Of a stretch of 64,000 bases of DNA, positions 1-9,805 are shown piece after piece. Position 1 is the stretch's first letter; every line of letters begins with the position of its first letter. This DNA comes from Bacillus andreraoultii (GTDB lineage Bacteria; Bacillota; Bacilli; Bacillales; Caldibacillaceae). Under the pieces are notes generated by a model that ran no database searches, had not been told where the DNA came from, and was given only the letters and a program-made list of their open reading frames with translations. The stretch lies in NCBI RefSeq assembly GCF_001244735.1, contig NZ_LN868937.1, positions 1,236,894 to 1,300,893 of the forward strand. Reading direction: 5' to 3'. A program made the position numbers and the translations under genes.

Positions 1-1412
1 GAACTTTTTGCATTTCCGTTAAATTCTTTTATGTTCATTTTTGTTTCTCTACTTAGTGGACTGGCCTATTATTTCGCAGGTGGGGTTCATTTTGAAACAA
101 AATTATTAAGTTCCGAATTGTTTCTCCTTGCAACATTATATATTTTTACATACTTCATCGTAAATCAATTTTTCTATTATATTGCGGGTCCGATTTTTTA
201 TAAAGTACGTGACTCTTTCATTTCACCAGCATTTTTATGGGAAGGATTCATTCATATAATTGTTTTGCCAGTCGGTATGACGCTCTATTTTTTATACAAT
301 GTAATTTGGATTAGTAGTTTCATATTAGTCAGTGTACCGATTATTTCTACCCAACTAATCTTAATTATGTATAATACAACACAGGAGATTAATCATAATT
401 TGCAAAAAGCAGTAGAGATTGGTCACCGATTAACAGAACGTTTGAAAGCTGAAGAAGTATTAGATGTCTTTGTTGAAAATCTTGTTGCAATGTTTCCCGT
501 TGATTACGTATTCGTGTTTACAATAAAAATAATGAACGGTTAGAAGTTATTCGTTCCTATGAGGATGGACTATATACGAATCGAAAATTTCCTTCATTAA
601 AGAAAGGCGAAGGGATTGTTGGTCAAGCATGGGAAAAAGGAGAAGGATTATTTTATGAAGAAAAGGGACGATGGCAGCATATGGCCGTTACTCATTTACC
701 AGAGAGTATTGAAAGTGTCCTTGCTATTCCAATTGTTAAAAACAACACAATTCCAGGAATTCTCCTCTTCGGCGCAAAAAAGAAACGGATTTACCAAAAG
801 TATCATGTCATGATTATTGATATTCTTGGTTCCTATTTAGCAATTGCACTCGAAAATGCCCGGCACTATGAAAAAACGAAAACAGCGAGTGAACGTGATC
901 CGCTAACGAAGCTGTATAATGTAAGAATGTGTGGAGAAAAAATAAACGATGCCTTTCAACAACTCCAAGCTGGTGATATCAAGACTGTTTCTTTAGTCAT
1001 GCTAGATATTGACCATTTTAAATTAGTAAATGATCAATACGGACACCAGAGTGGAAATGAACTATTAATCCAAGTTTCAGTGTTACTAAAAAATGTCGTT
1101 GGAGATTGTGGGGTAGTCGCTCTCTACGGTGGTGAAGAATTCGTCCTCATATTACCCGATATCAATAAAGAAGATGCATATGAGATTGCTGAAAATATTA
1201 GAAAAACAATCGAGAAGTATGAATTCAAACTTCACGATGACCTAATAAATGTAAGTCAAGAAATAACGGCGAGAATGACAGTAAGTATTGGTATCGCTAC
1301 AGCACCAACAGATACAATCGACCCGTTAAGCCTCATTCGTTACGCAGACCGCGCCCTCTACATCGGAGCAAAACGCGAGGGGAGGAATAAGGCAGGGGTT
1401 TATATGAAATGA
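1..1412 (+). pseudogene. Sensor diguanylate cyclase (membrane-GAF-GGDEF), 5' end outside window, frameshifted
   Basis: This makes, or once made, cyclic di-GMP. The frame is open from the window edge, so the start lies upstream. The first part (to about 543) has several membrane segments and a linker leading into a GAF-like domain. The frame then breaks near 510-517 and the protein continues in another frame (RVYNKNNERLEVI...) through the rest of the GAF domain to a complete GGDEF domain: RDPLTKLYN, LDIDHFKLVNDQYGH, active-site GGEEF and a C-terminal SIGIA motif. No RxxD inhibitory site precedes GGEEF. One missing base would explain the break, so it may be a sequencing error or a recent mutation. 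It sits beside pilus genes, a class often controlled by cyclic di-GMP, but no functional link is shown here. Confidence 0.85.
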
Positions 1413-1438
1413 GAAAAAGAAAGAACTTATATTTAGTT

Positions 1439-1474
1439 AAAAACAGGTAGGTCATATACCTTACCTGTTTTTTG
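1439..1474. terminator. Bidirectional intrinsic terminator
   Basis: An AACAGGTA...TACCTGTT hairpin is followed by six T on the plus strand and preceded by A-rich sequence. It lies between the end of the cyclase gene and the end of the leftward pilin operon, so it can serve both converging transcripts. Confidence 0.7.
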
Positions 1475-1490
1475 AGTGAATTATAAGAAT

Positions 1491-3296
1491 TTACTTTACG
1501 TAACGGTCAATTACTCGTGGTGCGTCAACACTTGTGACTTTGGGTTCTCGTTTGTTTAGGTCTGACCATGTCTCCATAATGTTATTGTCATATATAATTT
1601 GTAACCGTGAATTTTCCTTGCTTTGTTGGTTCACTCCTTCAAAGTAATCATTGTTTGTTATTTTTTGTGCATTGCTATCAAACTTGTAATTTTTTGCTCT
1701 TCCTCGAATAGCATTCAATACGATACGCCGACCAGATACGCCACCTTCTATTCGTATATTTGATCCGACACCAAATATTTCCATTGCTTGTTTCGAATAG
1801 AAAAACCCTTTAATATTACTTGGTGTATCTTCATTCACACTATTGTTTCGAAATTTAATATCTCCTTCAGCAAAAATAATGAGTGATCCATTTGAACCTA
1901 GGCCATTAATGACGGAATACTCAACCGTTACATTTCCTGTTACATAAAGAATTACATTGAATTGTCCATTTACCCCTCTAAATGTAACGTTCCCATCAAC
2001 GAACATGGGCCCATCAATTTGAATCTTCTCATACGTATTGCTGTTGTATGATGAATTATTAGTGTCACCGATTATTAAATCTCCACCTACATAAGCACCA
2101 TTTTTAAAGTAAGTTTTTCGAAACGAATTAGTATTATTTCGAATAATTAAATTTCCATTCGTGGAAAAACTTCCGAAAGAATTATTGCCATAGAAGTTAA
2201 GTTCGTCTTTTTCACCAAATATGCCATTGTCAGTTTTTCCATTAGCATAAATCTTCTCATCTTCCCAATTATTATTTTGGAAATAAGAATAATATCGTGA
2301 CTGAATCCAATTAGTGTAATGCTTTTCTGGAATTTTTACAGAAGTTCCAGGAGACTTATCATTAAATCTAAATAAATTTCTCTTTTCTGATATTTTTATA
2401 TCCTCACGAACTTGTTCACTCTTTGTTTTTACAGGTACTTGACCAGTATTGAAAGCTTCTTGTAGATTGTTTGTTACATTTTTATATGAACTAAAGTTGG
2501 TTTGCGAAATATGATTATTATATGTGGGTTTATCAGAAAATGTATATACATGACCACCTAACACGAGATGTGATTTTATTTGCCCTGTAGCAGGTAATGA
2601 ACTTGGATAAAGCGAACTAATCCATTTTTCACCATTTAAATATGCGTAACCACGATTCGTTGTTATTAAATTCCTATCTACTTTAAAATCCCCAGTAATA
2701 GAAACACCACCATGAAGAAATAGATTCCCATCTCCTGATACCCTATTTCTGTTAGGAATGTTTTCGTCTGGAGTGTATGCATTAGCCCCGACTGCGTATT
2801 TCAGTACTTGCAAAACTGATTGAGCGCCAAATTCTATCGTTGTCGTTATTTCTCTTTCTTGACCATCAGCGACTCCTTTACTTTTTAAAGTTACGATTTT
2901 TTTCAATGGATTCTCTTTGCCATCTTGATTTTTTGCGTTTTCATAGCTTTCAACATAGGTTATATAGCTACCGGTTTCATTTGCTATATTCAAGTTATTG
3001 GTGCCTTTCAATTTATAATTATCTAATGTTCTTTCTAGCATAGAAATAAAATCAGAACGTGTTAGGCCGTCTGTTCCCAATGATTTTGTTAAGTCTGAAT
3101 TAATTTGAGTTGAAATGCGATCAATACCTTTAGTTGCCAACTCCAGTGCTTGGACATGGTCTTCACTTGTAACGTTTCTTTTTGCACCTGACAATGTGAC
3201 AGTAAACAATGTCATAATAAGTATAGTAAAAAGTAGGAAAACAAACATTGTTAAGATGAGTGAATATCCTTTATGATTATTTAGTAGTCGCACCAT
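1491..3296 (-). CDS. PilX-like minor pilin with very large C-terminal domain
   Basis: A 601-residue protein with a prepilin-like N-terminus: a short basic leader (MVRLLNNHKG), then a hydrophobic helix (YSLILTMFVFLLFTILIMTLF) like PilX-type minor pilins. The usual Glu at mature position 5 is absent. The remaining 550 or so residues are Asn/Gly/Ser-rich with repeated beta-strand patterns (GDLIIGD, GNVTF, GNVTVEY, GDIKFRN), as expected for a beta-helix or similar extended fold. I chose ATG 3296 because it follows AAAGGGGGG; the frame extends further upstream only inside the previous gene. It is the last gene of a three-gene leftward operon and overlaps the gene before it by 20 bp. Inference: a pilus-tip or surface-adhesion subunit. 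Confidence 0.75.
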   Translation of the reverse strand: MVRLLNNHKGYSLILTMFVFLLFTILIMTLFTVTLSGAKRNVTSEDHVQALELATKGIDRISTQINSDLTKSLGTDGLTRSDFISMLERTLDNYKLKGTNNLNIANETGSYITYVESYENAKNQDGKENPLKKIVTLKSKGVADGQEREITTTIEFGAQSVLQVLKYAVGANAYTPDENIPNRNRVSGDGNLFLHGGVSITGDFKVDRNLITTNRGYAYLNGEKWISSLYPSSLPATGQIKSHLVLGGHVYTFSDKPTYNNHISQTNFSSYKNVTNNLQEAFNTGQVPVKTKSEQVREDIKISEKRNLFRFNDKSPGTSVKIPEKHYTNWIQSRYYSYFQNNNWEDEKIYANGKTDNGIFGEKDELNFYGNNSFGSFSTNGNLIIRNNTNSFRKTYFKNGAYVGGDLIIGDTNNSSYNSNTYEKIQIDGPMFVDGNVTFRGVNGQFNVILYVTGNVTVEYSVINGLGSNGSLIIFAEGDIKFRNNSVNEDTPSNIKGFFYSKQAMEIFGVGSNIRIEGGVSGRRIVLNAIRGRAKNYKFDSNAQKITNNDYFEGVNQQSKENSRLQIIYDNNIMETWSDLNKREPKVTSVDAPRVIDRYVK

Positions 3297-3813
3297 TGTT
3301 CCCCCCTTTCTCACCTTTATCGTTAATAATAGAAACAGAGCTTTCCAACACGAGTTTTTGCTTAGTTTTGTTTGACTGGAGGACAAGTGTAATCTTATAA
3401 TCTACGGAGCTACCATTCATCTCTTCAATTTTTGATTCACTTGTTAAAATTGTATCTGTATGTAAAAAACTTAGTTCTTTGTTATCGATGTAAACCTTTC
3501 CGTCATAAAATCCTGTTTTTCCGAGATTTTTCACATACAAATAATAGTTATTGTTACTATCGGGAATTTTAGTTAACTCTTCATCAATCTCTGACGCTTT
3601 CATGACATAAAATTCATCAATAAAGTTTGCCATTATGTAATCGGCTTCATCACGAAGTTTTGTTTCTTCCATTACACGTTTATATGTATTGATTCCGTTA
3701 AATAAAACCGAATATGTAATTGCTCCGATAATAGTCAATAATACAAGTGTAGCTAGTAATTCAACTAGAGTGAGCCCGTCGCTTGATTTTAGTCTATTCT
3801 TAATTCTCATCAT
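3277..3813 (-). CDS. Prepilin-type minor pilin (PilW-like)
   Basis: A 178-residue protein with a class III signal: basic leader MMRIKNRLKSSDG, then LTLVELLATLVLLTIIG. Cleavage after Gly leaves Glu at mature position 5, the classic type IV pilin arrangement. The rest is a soluble domain with no Cys pairs. It is the middle gene of the leftward minor-pilin operon, overlapping its neighbours by 14 and 20 bp, which implies translational coupling. By analogy with PilV/W/X sets it probably helps start pilus assembly or forms the tip complex. The family letter is inferred from gene order, not from a search. Confidence 0.75.
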   Translation of the reverse strand: MMRIKNRLKSSDGLTLVELLATLVLLTIIGAITYSVLFNGINTYKRVMEETKLRDEADYIMANFIDEFYVMKASEIDEELTKIPDSNNNYYLYVKNLGKTGFYDGKVYIDNKELSFLHTDTILTSESKIEEMNGSSVDYKITLVLQSNKTKQKLVLESSVSIINDKGEKGGNNGATTK

Positions 3814-4222
3814 TTACATACCCTTCAACTTTTGATGAAATAACTGGTTTAGAATTTAGTAAGCTTACTTCGACGACAATATTTAGGAGTCTCATATTCT
3901 TTTCATCGATTGATTGAGTTCTTTTAAAATTCACTTTATATTTTTGGTTATTAATAATTCGTTCTCTTGTATAAACACCATTACTATCCGCTTTAAGCTG
4001 ACTAATAATGTCTTTTGACTCGTCTGAATTCACCTTCAACCTTTCCAATTCTGCCTTGGCTAAATGGATAGCCACAATTTTACTATCATTTGAAACCGCT
4101 GTCTTATTTGTGAAGAGAAATAGATTAGCAAAGGTTAGAATCATAATAGAGAGAATGGCTAAAGAAACAACCACTTCCATTAAGGAAATTCCTTTTTCAT
4201 TCATTATTTTTTTCATTGTCAT
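3800..4222 (-). CDS. Prepilin-type minor pilin (PilV-like)
   Basis: A 140-residue prepilin: leader MTMKKIMNEKG, then ISLMEVVVSLAILSIMILTF, with Glu at mature position 5 and a prepilin peptidase site after Gly. It is the first gene of the leftward operon and is divergent from the VanW-like gene that starts the main pilus locus. A short helix and a small C-terminal domain follow the hydrophobic segment, as in PilV/GspI-like minor pilins. Together with the next two genes it forms a likely minor-pilin initiation complex processed by the prepilin peptidase at 13188-13946. Confidence 0.75.
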   Translation of the reverse strand: MTMKKIMNEKGISLMEVVVSLAILSIMILTFANLFLFTNKTAVSNDSKIVAIHLAKAELERLKVNSDESKDIISQLKADSNGVYTRERIINNQKYKVNFKRTQSIDEKNMRLLNIVVEVSLLNSKPVISSKVEGYVNDEN

Positions 4223-4520
4223 GCCCCAATTCTTTGGTTAATTCATTGTGATTAATAGTAAAATAGAATCATTAAGAAATAACTATTTTTTATTTAGAAA
4301 ATATTTGCTAATTCAATCTACTAATAATACAATTAGGGTGAATATAGTAAGAATTGACTAAATATGTCAAAAATCGTTAATTCTACTATTTCTTTCATAG
4401 AGAGGTTACATTAAAATAATGATAAAATATCTATACTTATCTTACTAAAAATAGTACAATATGACTATATAAATTACATAAAAATAAAAATTTTTACAAA
4501 AACTGGGAAGGTGGTTTGCG
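4223..4520. other. Divergent AT-rich intergenic region
   Basis: Very AT-rich spacer between the leftward minor-pilin operon and the rightward pilus operon. It must hold promoters for both directions, but I see no unambiguous -35/-10 pair, no operator palindrome and no gene. Confidence 0.5.
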
Positions 4521-5873
4521 ATGACAATGAAGAAAAAACCTTTTTATAGTATTTTAGTCGGATTACTCGTTCTTATAATTGCCATATATGTCTTAAGTTC
4601 TACTCATATTGTTCATGCGGCTACTAGTTTCCCGGAAAATTCTAGTATTGGTGGAGTGCCTATTGGTGGCTTGACAGAGGAAGAAGCAACCGCTCTCCTT
4701 ATTTCCAAAATTGACAAATGGAAGGGGAAAGGTGATGTTATCGTTTATACCGAGGATCAATCTATCACGATTCCTTATGAAAATATAAAAATCAACATAC
4801 AAGACTCCATTTATACAATGAAAACTCGAACGAAAAAACCATGGTATAAAGTGTTTTCAAAAGCAAATCCACAACAATTACCACTAAAAGTAACAGTAGA
4901 TTTAACGAAAAAGCAGATAAAAGAACTAGAAAAAACGACAGATGTAAAGGCAACAATACAATTAATAGAAAATACCATTTCTTATCTTGGTGAACACGAG
5001 ATAACTGCGGTTCCAATAGCTGAAGAGGATAAACCAGTAGTTGTCGCAAAAGATACTTGGGAAATCCCAGAGGACTATATTTTTCTTCAAGAATTAATTG
5101 AAGAATTAAATGGATTAAAAATCGGTAAAAATGAGAGTTTTTCATATCTTGATTCGGTTGCAAACCAAGTAAGTTACTACAGTGAAGATGAGGGAAAATT
5201 TATTGCATCGATGCTCTATACCCTTCTCCTTCAAACGAATGTTGAGTTTATTGAACGCCATTCTCAAGGCGCCATACCAAGTTATACCGATCCTGGGCTT
5301 GAAGCAGATGTTAGTATCGCAGAAGATAAAGACCTCGTCGCTCACAACCCTGGTCCTAATGAGTACACCATCTCTATCGAACAAACAGGTAATCAATTAA
5401 AAATGTCTCTTCAATCTACAAAACTTGAAAACACATACAACGTAAGAGTAGAAAATAGTAAAACTGTCGACTACCGTACAATTACCCGTTATAACAAAGA
5501 TTTACAACCCGGCCATAAGCAAGTTCTTCAAAAGGGCAAAAAGGGTAAAAGGGTCGAAGTGTATCGAATTGTGATATCTCCAGATGGTGAAGAAGTTGGA
5601 GAGGAATTAATTAGTCGTGATTTCTATTTGCCACAACAAGAAATTGTTTTAGTGGCACCAGCTGTTGAAGAAACAACTGATGGAGCGGGAACGGATGAAG
5701 CGATAGACGAACAATCGCCAAACATGGAAGATGATCATTTCATTGACTCCGATACGAATGTAAGTGAAGTTGATGATTCTGAAGAAAAAGAATCAGGTGA
5801 TAGTCCGAATTCTATACATCATGAAGAATCAACCGATGATATGATCTATGAACAGCCAAATATTGTGAAATAA
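4521..5873 (+). CDS. VanW-like exported protein of the pilus locus
   Basis: A 450-residue protein with one N-terminal membrane segment (about 8-34, ending HAA, possibly a signal peptide). Residues 35-180 resemble the peptidoglycan-binding type region that precedes VanW domains. Residues 190-310 look like a VanW domain (GKNESFSYLDSVA, then YTDPGLEADVSI and HNPGPNEYTISI). A G5-like strand region follows, then a strongly acidic, unstructured tail from about residue 375. ATG 4521 follows GGGAAGGTGG. It ends 24 bp before the pilB start, so it is the first gene of the pilus operon. VanW function is poorly known; an envelope role that helps the pilus cross the wall is inference. Confidence 0.7.
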   Translation: MTMKKKPFYSILVGLLVLIIAIYVLSSTHIVHAATSFPENSSIGGVPIGGLTEEEATALLISKIDKWKGKGDVIVYTEDQSITIPYENIKINIQDSIYTMKTRTKKPWYKVFSKANPQQLPLKVTVDLTKKQIKELEKTTDVKATIQLIENTISYLGEHEITAVPIAEEDKPVVVAKDTWEIPEDYIFLQELIEELNGLKIGKNESFSYLDSVANQVSYYSEDEGKFIASMLYTLLLQTNVEFIERHSQGAIPSYTDPGLEADVSIAEDKDLVAHNPGPNEYTISIEQTGNQLKMSLQSTKLENTYNVRVENSKTVDYRTITRYNKDLQPGHKQVLQKGKKGKRVEVYRIVISPDGEEVGEELISRDFYLPQQEIVLVAPAVEETTDGAGTDEAIDEQSPNMEDDHFIDSDTNVSEVDDSEEKESGDSPNSIHHEESTDDMIYEQPNIVK

Positions 5874-5897
5874 CCTTTACGTGAGGAGGTGGATGAA

Positions 5898-7553
5898 TTG
5901 GCAAGAAAAAGATTAGGGGATTTACTAGTTGAATCAGGCTTAATTTCAGATGAACAATTAATTCAGACATTAAAAAATAAATCACCGGATGAAAAATTAG
6001 GGGATGCCTTACTTCGAGAAGGATATATAATAGAACAACAACTAATTGAAGTGCTCGAATTTCAATTAGGTATTCCTCACATCAATATTTACCAATATCC
6101 AATTGAACCGGAAGTTATCCAATTAGTCCCTCGAGAATTAGCAAAACGACATTATGCAATGCCGATTCGTCGGGATAAAAATAAATTACTGGTTGCGATG
6201 GCTGACCCGATGGATTATTTTGCCATTGAAGAGTTGCGAATGGCTACCGGGTATCATATTGAGCCTGCGATTGCGACAAAAGATGAACTATATCGGACGA
6301 TTACGAAATACTTTGACTTGCAAGAATCAATGGAAGAAGTAATGGAGGAAATCGCAACAACCGAAACGCTTGATGAAACACGAGTAGCTGATGATGATTC
6401 CCCGGTTGTTCGGCTTGTAAACCAAATTATTGCGAATGCATTAATACAACGTGCCAGTGACATCCATTTTGATCCTCATGAAACAGAATATCGTGTTCGT
6501 TATCGTGTGGACGGTATTTTACGAACAGAACGAGCTTTGCCAAAACATATGCAAAACGTCATTACTGCGCGGATTAAAATTATGGCGAACTTGAATATTA
6601 CAGAAACCCGGCTCCCACAAGATGGGCGAATTAAAACGACGATTAACTTTAAACCAGTGGATATTCGTGTATCAAGCTTGCCAACGATTTATGGTGAAAA
6701 AGTTGTTATGCGTCTTCTTGATTTGTCCAATACGATGAATAGTCTCGATAAAATTGGTTTTTCTCATACAAATATGGAAAAGTTTTCTACCATGCTAAAA
6801 AAACCAAACGGGATTATTTTGATTACCGGACCGACTGGTTCAGGGAAATCATCTACATTATATGCGACATTAAACGAGTTGAATTCCGAAGATGTGAATA
6901 TCATCACCGTTGAAGATCCAGTTGAATACCAAATGGAAGGTGTAAACCAAATTCAAGTAAATGAAAATGTTGGTTTAACGTTTGCTAGTGGCTTACGGTC
7001 GATTTTACGGCAAGACCCAGATATCGTGATGATTGGGGAAATTCGCGATACGGAAACAGCAGAAGTCGCAACACGGGCGTCATTAACTGGTCACTTAGTA
7101 TTAAGCACACTACACACGAATAGTTCGATTGAAGCATTAGCACGGCTCGTTGACATGGGAATAGAACCATTTTTAATTTCTTCTTCTATGCTTGGAATTG
7201 TTGCGCAACGACTTGTCCGCCGTGTTTGTCGCGATTGTGGTCATACAGTGGAGGCAACGGAGCGGGAAAAAGAAATTTTTGCAAGCCGAGGATTGTCGAT
7301 TGAAACGGTCAGAAGAGGTCGCGGTTGTCCAAGTTGTAATATGACGGGTTACCGTGGACGAATGGCTATACATGAAGTGTTGCCAATTGATGAAACCGTT
7401 CGGCGTCTCATTTTAAAAACAGCTCCTTCGACAGAGATTCGTAATTACGTTCGTGAACAAGGTATGAAATTTTTAATCGATGATGGGTTAATGAAAGTAC
7501 AAGAAGGTTTAACAACTACAGAAGAAATATTACGTGTATCAGTGCTGGAATAG
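5898..7553 (+). CDS. pilB: Type IV pilus extension ATPase PilB
   Basis: Cytoplasmic hexameric ATPase that drives pilin polymerisation. Residues 1-150 form the GspE/MshEN-type N-terminal domain (RKRLGDLLVESGLI). The ATPase core follows, with Walker A GPTGSGKSS, an Asp-box region, GEIRDTETAE and a LVLSTLHTN motif. Two CxxC pairs (CRDCGHT, CPSCNMTGY) near the C-terminus form the PilB zinc site that retraction ATPases lack. The start is TTG 5898, nine bases after GGAGG; the upstream GTG at 5889 overlaps that ribosome site. The product is 551 residues, normal for the family. It is followed after 10 bp by pilT. Confidence 0.93.
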   Translation: MARKRLGDLLVESGLISDEQLIQTLKNKSPDEKLGDALLREGYIIEQQLIEVLEFQLGIPHINIYQYPIEPEVIQLVPRELAKRHYAMPIRRDKNKLLVAMADPMDYFAIEELRMATGYHIEPAIATKDELYRTITKYFDLQESMEEVMEEIATTETLDETRVADDDSPVVRLVNQIIANALIQRASDIHFDPHETEYRVRYRVDGILRTERALPKHMQNVITARIKIMANLNITETRLPQDGRIKTTINFKPVDIRVSSLPTIYGEKVVMRLLDLSNTMNSLDKIGFSHTNMEKFSTMLKKPNGIILITGPTGSGKSSTLYATLNELNSEDVNIITVEDPVEYQMEGVNQIQVNENVGLTFASGLRSILRQDPDIVMIGEIRDTETAEVATRASLTGHLVLSTLHTNSSIEALARLVDMGIEPFLISSSMLGIVAQRLVRRVCRDCGHTVEATEREKEIFASRGLSIETVRRGRGCPSCNMTGYRGRMAIHEVLPIDETVRRLILKTAPSTEIRNYVREQGMKFLIDDGLMKVQEGLTTTEEILRVSVLE

Positions 7554-7563
7554 GAGGAAAATC

Positions 7564-8613
7564 ATGGCATATCACATTCGAAGTTTACTAGAAAAAGCGT
7601 ATTATGAACATGCATCTGACCTCCATATTATTGTGAATTCACCACCTGTTTTTCGGATAGACGGAGCATTACTTCCTGAAGAGGGGTACCTGTTATCAAG
7701 AGTAGATACTGAAAATATTGCGAAAGAATTAGTTCCAGAAACACTTTGGGAACAATTTCTTGAAAAAGGTGAAATCGATTTTAACTATGAACTCGAAGGA
7801 CTGTCACGATTTCGGTTAAATGCGTATCGACAACGGAATAGTATTAGTGTTGCGATACGGGCAATACCAACTGAAATTCCGACAATTGAACAGTTAAACT
7901 TACCGAAGACACTTGAATCGTTAATGGACAAACCTCAAGGCCTTATTCTTGTTACTGGTCCAACTGGTTCGGGGAAATCAACAACGCTAGCAGCAATGAT
8001 TAACTATATTAATCGCAATTACGCAAAACATATTATTACATTGGAAGATCCAATTGAGTATGTTCATAGCCATATGAAGTCAATCATTAATCAGCGGGAA
8101 ATTGGTTCAGATACGAAAAGCTTTGCGAACGGATTGCGGGCATCACTCCGGCAAGACCCAGATATTATTCTTGTTGGTGAAATGCGTGACTTAGAAACCA
8201 TTTCAACGGCAATTACGGCAGCTGAAACAGGGCATTTAGTTTTAGCAACACTACATACGAGTAGTGCAGCACAAACAATTGACCGGATTATTGACGTGTT
8301 TCCACCCCATCAACAGAGACAAGTTCGTCTACAAGTATCGAACGTTTTACAAGGGATTATTTCTCAACGGCTTTTTCCATTAAGAGAAGGACGCGGCCGG
8401 GTTGCAGCGACAGAAATTTTGATTAATACAGCTTCTGTAGCGAACTTGATTCGGAATGAAAAGATTCATCAAATTCAAAATGTATTACAAACGAGCCGAG
8501 CTCAAGGAATGCATACGTTGGAGATGTCGATTCAAAACCTGTTAAGTGCAGGAACGATTGACTATAATCATGCAGCCCCATATATAACAGGTGATATGAA
8601 TGGCTATTTATAA
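7564..8613 (+). CDS. pilT: Type IV pilus retraction ATPase PilT
   Basis: 349-residue secretion-type ATPase without the long N-terminal domain or the cysteine pairs of PilB, so a retraction motor. It has Walker A GPTGSGKSTTLAAM, GEMRDLETISTAITAAETGH, LVLATLHTSSAAQTIDRIIDVFP, and a C-terminal NLIRNEKIHQIQN motif close to the PilT AIRNLIRE signature. ATG 7564 follows AGGAGG. It overlaps pilC by 14 bp. A pilT gene implies that these pili can retract, for example in twitching or DNA uptake, which B. subtilis ComG pili do without PilT. Confidence 0.93.
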   Translation: MAYHIRSLLEKAYYEHASDLHIIVNSPPVFRIDGALLPEEGYLLSRVDTENIAKELVPETLWEQFLEKGEIDFNYELEGLSRFRLNAYRQRNSISVAIRAIPTEIPTIEQLNLPKTLESLMDKPQGLILVTGPTGSGKSTTLAAMINYINRNYAKHIITLEDPIEYVHSHMKSIINQREIGSDTKSFANGLRASLRQDPDIILVGEMRDLETISTAITAAETGHLVLATLHTSSAAQTIDRIIDVFPPHQQRQVRLQVSNVLQGIISQRLFPLREGRGRVAATEILINTASVANLIRNEKIHQIQNVLQTSRAQGMHTLEMSIQNLLSAGTIDYNHAAPYITGDMNGYL

Positions 8614-9805
8614 ATATATCGGACGCTCAAGAGAAGGTAAATTAAAACGTGGAACGGTAGATGCGATCAATAAAACGCAAGCAATAAAAAAACTTCGTGA
8701 AATGGATATTAGTCCCCGGGAAATAACGGAAGCAACAGGCTTATTAAATAAAGAAGTGACGATTGGAAACCCGGTTAAACAACAAGACTTTGTCATTTAC
8801 TGCAGACAATTCGCCACACTCATTCGTGCTGGGGTCTCCATTGTTGACTCAACAAAAATATTAGCAAAGCAAACGGAAAGTAAAGCATTAAAAAAAGTAC
8901 TCACAGCGATTGAGGAAGATATCCGCGGAGGAATTCCGTTTTCGGACGCAGCAGGAAAATACCCGAAAATCTTCCCACAAATTTTTGTCAATATGGTCCG
9001 TGCTGGTGAAGCAACCGGGAATTTAGACGAAACATTAGACAGACTCGCAGGATACTTAGAAAAGCAATATGACTTAAAGAAAAAGGTACAGTCAACGATG
9101 GCGTATCCTATTACACTATTAATTGTTATTATCGCCGTTGTTATTTTCTTAATGGTTACGATTATTCCTAGTTTCTCGGAAATGTTTGCCCAATTTGATA
9201 GTGAGTTACCAAGTATTACGAAATTTATGCTCGGTGTCAGTACGGTCGTCCAGAAATATTGGTGGTTTGTTTTATTAATAGTTATTGCCATCATTGCAAC
9301 TTTTTCCTTTTTTATGAAAAGCAATAAAGTTTTTCAATATAGTGTCCATGTAGCTATATTAAAAATGCCAATATTCGGGAAACTGTTGCAAAAGTCAGCG
9401 ATTGCCCGGTTTTCTCGTACACTATCATCTTTATTTTCTAGTTCTGTGCCAATTTTACAGGCATTGACGATTGTTGAAAAAGTCGTTAATAACCCGGTAA
9501 TTGGGAAAGTGGTGTTAGAAGCTAGGGATAGTCTCGAGACAGGAAGTAAATTGTCTGAACCATTAGAGAAAAGTTGGGTCATCCCACCTCTTGTCACACA
9601 AATGGTGGCAATTGGAGAAGAAACAGGATCTCTTGACTTCATGCTTGCCAAAATAGCCGATTTCTATGAAGCCGAAGTGGACAGGTCTGTTGATACATTG
9701 AAATCATTAATTGAACCGATTATGATTGTCCTTTTAGCAGTTGTCGTCGGAACCATTATCATGTCAATCATGGTCCCAATGTTTACAATCTATCAACAAA
9801 TTTAA
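8600..9805 (+). CDS. pilC: Type IV pilus inner-membrane platform protein PilC
   Basis: 401-residue polytopic platform protein of the GspF/PilC family. Two homologous cytoplasmic T2SSF domains (about 65-190 and 270-390) each precede membrane segments (YPITLLIVIIAVVIFLMVTIIP; YWWFVLLIVIAIIATFSFF; LIEPIMIVLLAVVVGTIIMSIMVPMF). Conserved motifs include QFATLIRAGVS, VRAGEATGNLDETLDRLA and its repeat AIGEETGSLDFML. It links the PilB and PilT motors to the pilus base. The overlap with pilT suggests translational coupling. The last pump gene before a longer gap to pilA. Confidence 0.93.
   Translation: MAIYKYIGRSREGKLKRGTVDAINKTQAIKKLREMDISPREITEATGLLNKEVTIGNPVKQQDFVIYCRQFATLIRAGVSIVDSTKILAKQTESKALKKVLTAIEEDIRGGIPFSDAAGKYPKIFPQIFVNMVRAGEATGNLDETLDRLAGYLEKQYDLKKKVQSTMAYPITLLIVIIAVVIFLMVTIIPSFSEMFAQFDSELPSITKFMLGVSTVVQKYWWFVLLIVIAIIATFSFFMKSNKVFQYSVHVAILKMPIFGKLLQKSAIARFSRTLSSLFSSSVPILQALTIVEKVVNNPVIGKVVLEARDSLETGSKLSEPLEKSWVIPPLVTQMVAIGEETGSLDFMLAKIADFYEAEVDRSVDTLKSLIEPIMIVLLAVVVGTIIMSIMVPMFTIYQQI

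Noticed and set aside
5889-5897. GTG 5889 as the pilB start
   Set aside because: It overlaps the GGAGG ribosome site; TTG 5898 has ideal spacing and fits the family start.
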